NCBI GenBank assembly: GCA_002320245.1
Contig: DCKD01000090.1
Location: 1 to 7,515 of the forward strand
DNA: 7,515 nucleotides
Source: Lachnospiraceae bacterium UBA1683
Lineage (GTDB): Bacteria; Bacillota; Clostridia; Lachnospirales; Lachnospiraceae
Direction of reading: 5' to 3'
The notes beneath the pieces are model-generated. The model was not told where the DNA came from, did no database searches, and was given only the letters and a program-made list of their open reading frames with translations. Below, in pieces: positions 5,928 through 7,515 of this stretch (its first letter is position 1; each line of letters starts with the position of its first letter). The position numbers and the translations under genes are program-made.

Positions 5928-6779
5928 ATGTATGAAAAATATTTAGAACAGCTTGAGGAAGCAGGAAAAATCCGTAACCTCAAAGAACGTTCCATCAACT
6001 GCTATAAAAACTATGTTTTTTATTTTCTGAAATACACAGGTAAGAACCCACATGAGCTTACCTGTCAGGATGTCAGAACTTTTCTGCTTGCTAAAAGAGA
6101 CGAAGGGCTGAAGGCCACAACACTGAATCTGTATAATTCTGCTATCCGTTTTTTCTATCGGAATGTCCTGCATATCCTTTGGGATGATATCACAGTTCCA
6201 CGGATGATTTTGGAACACAAGCTTCCAACAGTGCTGACTGTTGATGAAATTGACCGTTTGTTAGAAGCTATCAATGATATCAAATATAAAGCCATGTTTG
6301 CAACGATGTATTCTTCCGGAATGCGGGTTTCTGAAGTCATTCACCTTCATTATGATGATATTTCCCGCACAAATATGCAGATTCATGTCCGGGATACGAA
6401 AAACAGGATGGATCGTTATACCATTCTTTCTAAACGGTGTCTGGACATCCTTACACAATACTGGTTTGAAAAAGGACGTCCCCGTGGAATTCTGTTTCCT
6501 AATAAATTTACGGGTAATTACCTAACCGTCAGTGCGCTGGAACAAGTGATGCGGCGAGCAATATCCGATGCTGAGCTTCCAAAAAACGCAACTCCACACT
6601 GTCTCCGTCACAGCTTTGCAACTCATCTGATGGAGCAGGGCGTAGAACGGCAAAATATCCAGGCGCTGCTTGGACACCGTGACCCGAAATCCACGGAAGT
6701 TTATCTTCATGTCAGCAACAAATCCCTCATGGGAATCCAAAGTCCATTTGACAGGAAAGAAGGTGCTGATTATGAATAA
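5928..6779 (+). CDS. Tyrosine recombinase (integrase) associated with an IS91-like transposase
   Basis: The product is a site-specific recombinase of the XerC/D-like phage integrase family: it cuts and rejoins DNA through a 3'-phosphotyrosine. It has 283 aa from ATG 5928. The N-terminal SAM-like core-binding domain spans about 1-90 (LKERSINCYKNYVFYFLKYTG, shown by its helical pattern). The catalytic domain spans about 100-270 and has the full active-site set: R133 in SSGMRVSEV, K158 in DTKNR, H224 and R227 in HCLRHSFATHL, H250 in LLGHRDPKST, and Y259 in TEVYLHVS. All six are intact, so the enzyme should be active. The gene overlaps the transposase start by 8 bp, implying coupled translation and a shared role in mobility of this element, such as resolving or targeting transposition intermediates. 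That role is inference. It is unrelated in position and type to the ICE's own integrase, which is not in view. Confidence 0.93.
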   Translation: MYEKYLEQLEEAGKIRNLKERSINCYKNYVFYFLKYTGKNPHELTCQDVRTFLLAKRDEGLKATTLNLYNSAIRFFYRNVLHILWDDITVPRMILEHKLPTVLTVDEIDRLLEAINDIKYKAMFATMYSSGMRVSEVIHLHYDDISRTNMQIHVRDTKNRMDRYTILSKRCLDILTQYWFEKGRPRGILFPNKFTGNYLTVSALEQVMRRAISDAELPKNATPHCLRHSFATHLMEQGVERQNIQALLGHRDPKSTEVYLHVSNKSLMGIQSPFDRKEGADYE

Positions 6780-7515
6780 GCCCACCGTTCAGGATATTTT
6801 CCAGTGTTTTTACCCAGCATACCTTGAAAAGTATTCCCCTTCTCCGGAACAGGCAAAAGCTGCCAGGAACATCTTGAACGGCAAAACCGGAGCTTATGGT
6901 GCAAACGTCAGTGTATGTGAAGACTGTGGCGCTGTTCAGATTCACTATAATTCCTGCCGCAACCGTTGTTGTCCCATGTGTCAGGCTGTTCCAAAGGAAC
7001 TGTGGATGGATGCCCGCAGAGAGGATGTGCTTGATGCACCTTACTTTCATCTGGTGTTTACAGTTCCGGATAGCCTGAATCCGCTTATCTACAGTAATCA
7101 AAAACTGTTGTATGACACCTTATATCATGCTGCTTCTGCGACTATCAGTGAGCTGGCTGCCAATCCGGAGCATCTTGGAGCTGCTGTCGGATATATCTGT
7201 ATTCTCCATACATGGGGATCTGAAATGAACTTTCATCCCCATATCCATACAATACTGCTCGGCGGTGGTCTGACATCCAAAAACGAATGGAAAGACAACG
7301 GTACTGAGTTTTTTCTTCCCATATGGGCGATTTCCAGAGTCTTCCGTGGAAAATATATGGATGAACTGAAAAGCCTTTGGAATACGAATCAGCTTGAGTT
7401 TCATGGAACCGCCAAAAGATACCGTAACTATTATGCATTCAAAGAACTGATTGACTCCTGCTATGATACAGAATGGATTCCTTATTGTAAGAAAACTTTT
7501 AACGACGCACGGTCT
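6772..7515 (+). CDS. tnpA: IS91-family transposase, zinc-binding and HUH (Y2) type, 3' end outside window
   Basis: This is the rolling-circle-type transposase of the IS91 family: an HUH endonuclease that nicks single strands and stays joined to DNA through tyrosine. The ATG at 6772 has AGAAGGTG about 8 bases upstream and overlaps the recombinase stop by 8 bp. In all 248 codons are present and the frame is open to the window end; family members are usually about 350-420 aa. An N-terminal zinc-binding region shows VCEDCG (C49, C52) and SCRNRCCPMCQ (C62, C66, C67, C70), where the family usual is CRNRHCPKCQ, so His is replaced by Cys66. The Y2 transposase domain begins around FHLVFTVPDSLN (92-103) and has the HUH motif HPHIH at 155-159 followed by GGGL (164-167). 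The catalytic tyrosines should lie past the window end and cannot be checked. No lesion is seen in the visible part. Confidence 0.92.
   Translation, partial: MNKPTVQDIFQCFYPAYLEKYSPSPEQAKAARNILNGKTGAYGANVSVCEDCGAVQIHYNSCRNRCCPMCQAVPKELWMDARREDVLDAPYFHLVFTVPDSLNPLIYSNQKLLYDTLYHAASATISELAANPEHLGAAVGYICILHTWGSEMNFHPHIHTILLGGGLTSKNEWKDNGTEFFLPIWAISRVFRGKYMDELKSLWNTNQLEFHGTAKRYRNYYAFKELIDSCYDTEWIPYCKKTFNDARS

Larger units (their letters stand above)
5670..7515 (+). mobile_element. IS91-like element carrying a tyrosine recombinase gene plus HUH transposase gene (right end outside window)
   Basis: Two co-oriented overlapping plus-strand genes, a tyrosine recombinase and a zinc-finger/HUH IS91-type transposase, follow a leader rich in inverted repeats. 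They run against the ICE genes. IS91-family elements transpose by a rolling-circle-like route, have no classical terminal inverted repeats and make no target duplication, so the left limit cannot be fixed. I place it at the first strong inverted repeat (5670), close to where ICE-like sequence ends. The sequence at that point reads GAAC, one of the tetranucleotides known as an IS91 target, but this may be chance. The other end lies beyond 7515. Confidence 0.7.

Noticed and set aside
5943..7438. Several minus-strand and alternate-frame open frames in the right quarter
   Set aside because: They are antisense or frame shadows of the recombinase and transposase, which carry full motif sets.

Overview
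The window looks like Firmicutes accessory DNA. The minus strand carries the conserved transfer block of a Tn916/ICEBs1-type integrative conjugative element (ICE). The plus strand of the right quarter carries a second mobile element, an IS91-like unit made of a tyrosine recombinase gene followed by an HUH (Y2-type) transposase gene. Family assignments rest on recognising motifs and remembered Tn916 protein sequences; no search was run. The host species cannot be read from this window, though the gene set would fit Clostridia, streptococci or enterococci.

ICE side (1 to about 5660, all minus strand, so read right to left): an unrecognised 98-aa protein, a first ArdA-like antirestriction protein, a second ArdA interrupted by an amber codon, a TcpE/Orf17 membrane protein, a VirB4/Orf16 ATPase, and a VirB6-like/Orf15 membrane protein that is frameshifted and runs off the left edge. 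The genes overlap or sit close together, as in one operon. The exception is the ardA-tcpE gap (108 bp), which holds two hairpins, one of them terminator-like. A better terminator-like hairpin lies upstream of the 98-aa gene.

Right side (about 5670 to 7515, plus strand): about 180 bp of noncoding DNA with three separate inverted repeats, then a complete tyrosine recombinase (283 aa) that overlaps by 8 bp an IS91-family transposase cut off by the window end. This unit lies at the point where the upstream ICE genes (mobT/orf20, tcpA/orf21 in Tn916) would be expected, so it has probably inserted in the ICE in the opposite orientation.

How it works together: Orf15, Orf16 and Orf17 would form the membrane channel and motor of the conjugation machine. 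The ArdA proteins would protect incoming DNA from type I restriction. Two genes carry apparent inactivating changes (amber in ardA, frameshift in orf15). With the insertion, this suggests a decaying ICE copy unless the changes are sequencing errors. I see no clearly new biological system; the most unusual parts are the recombinase-transposase unit with its structured leader and the terminator-like hairpins inside the transfer operon.
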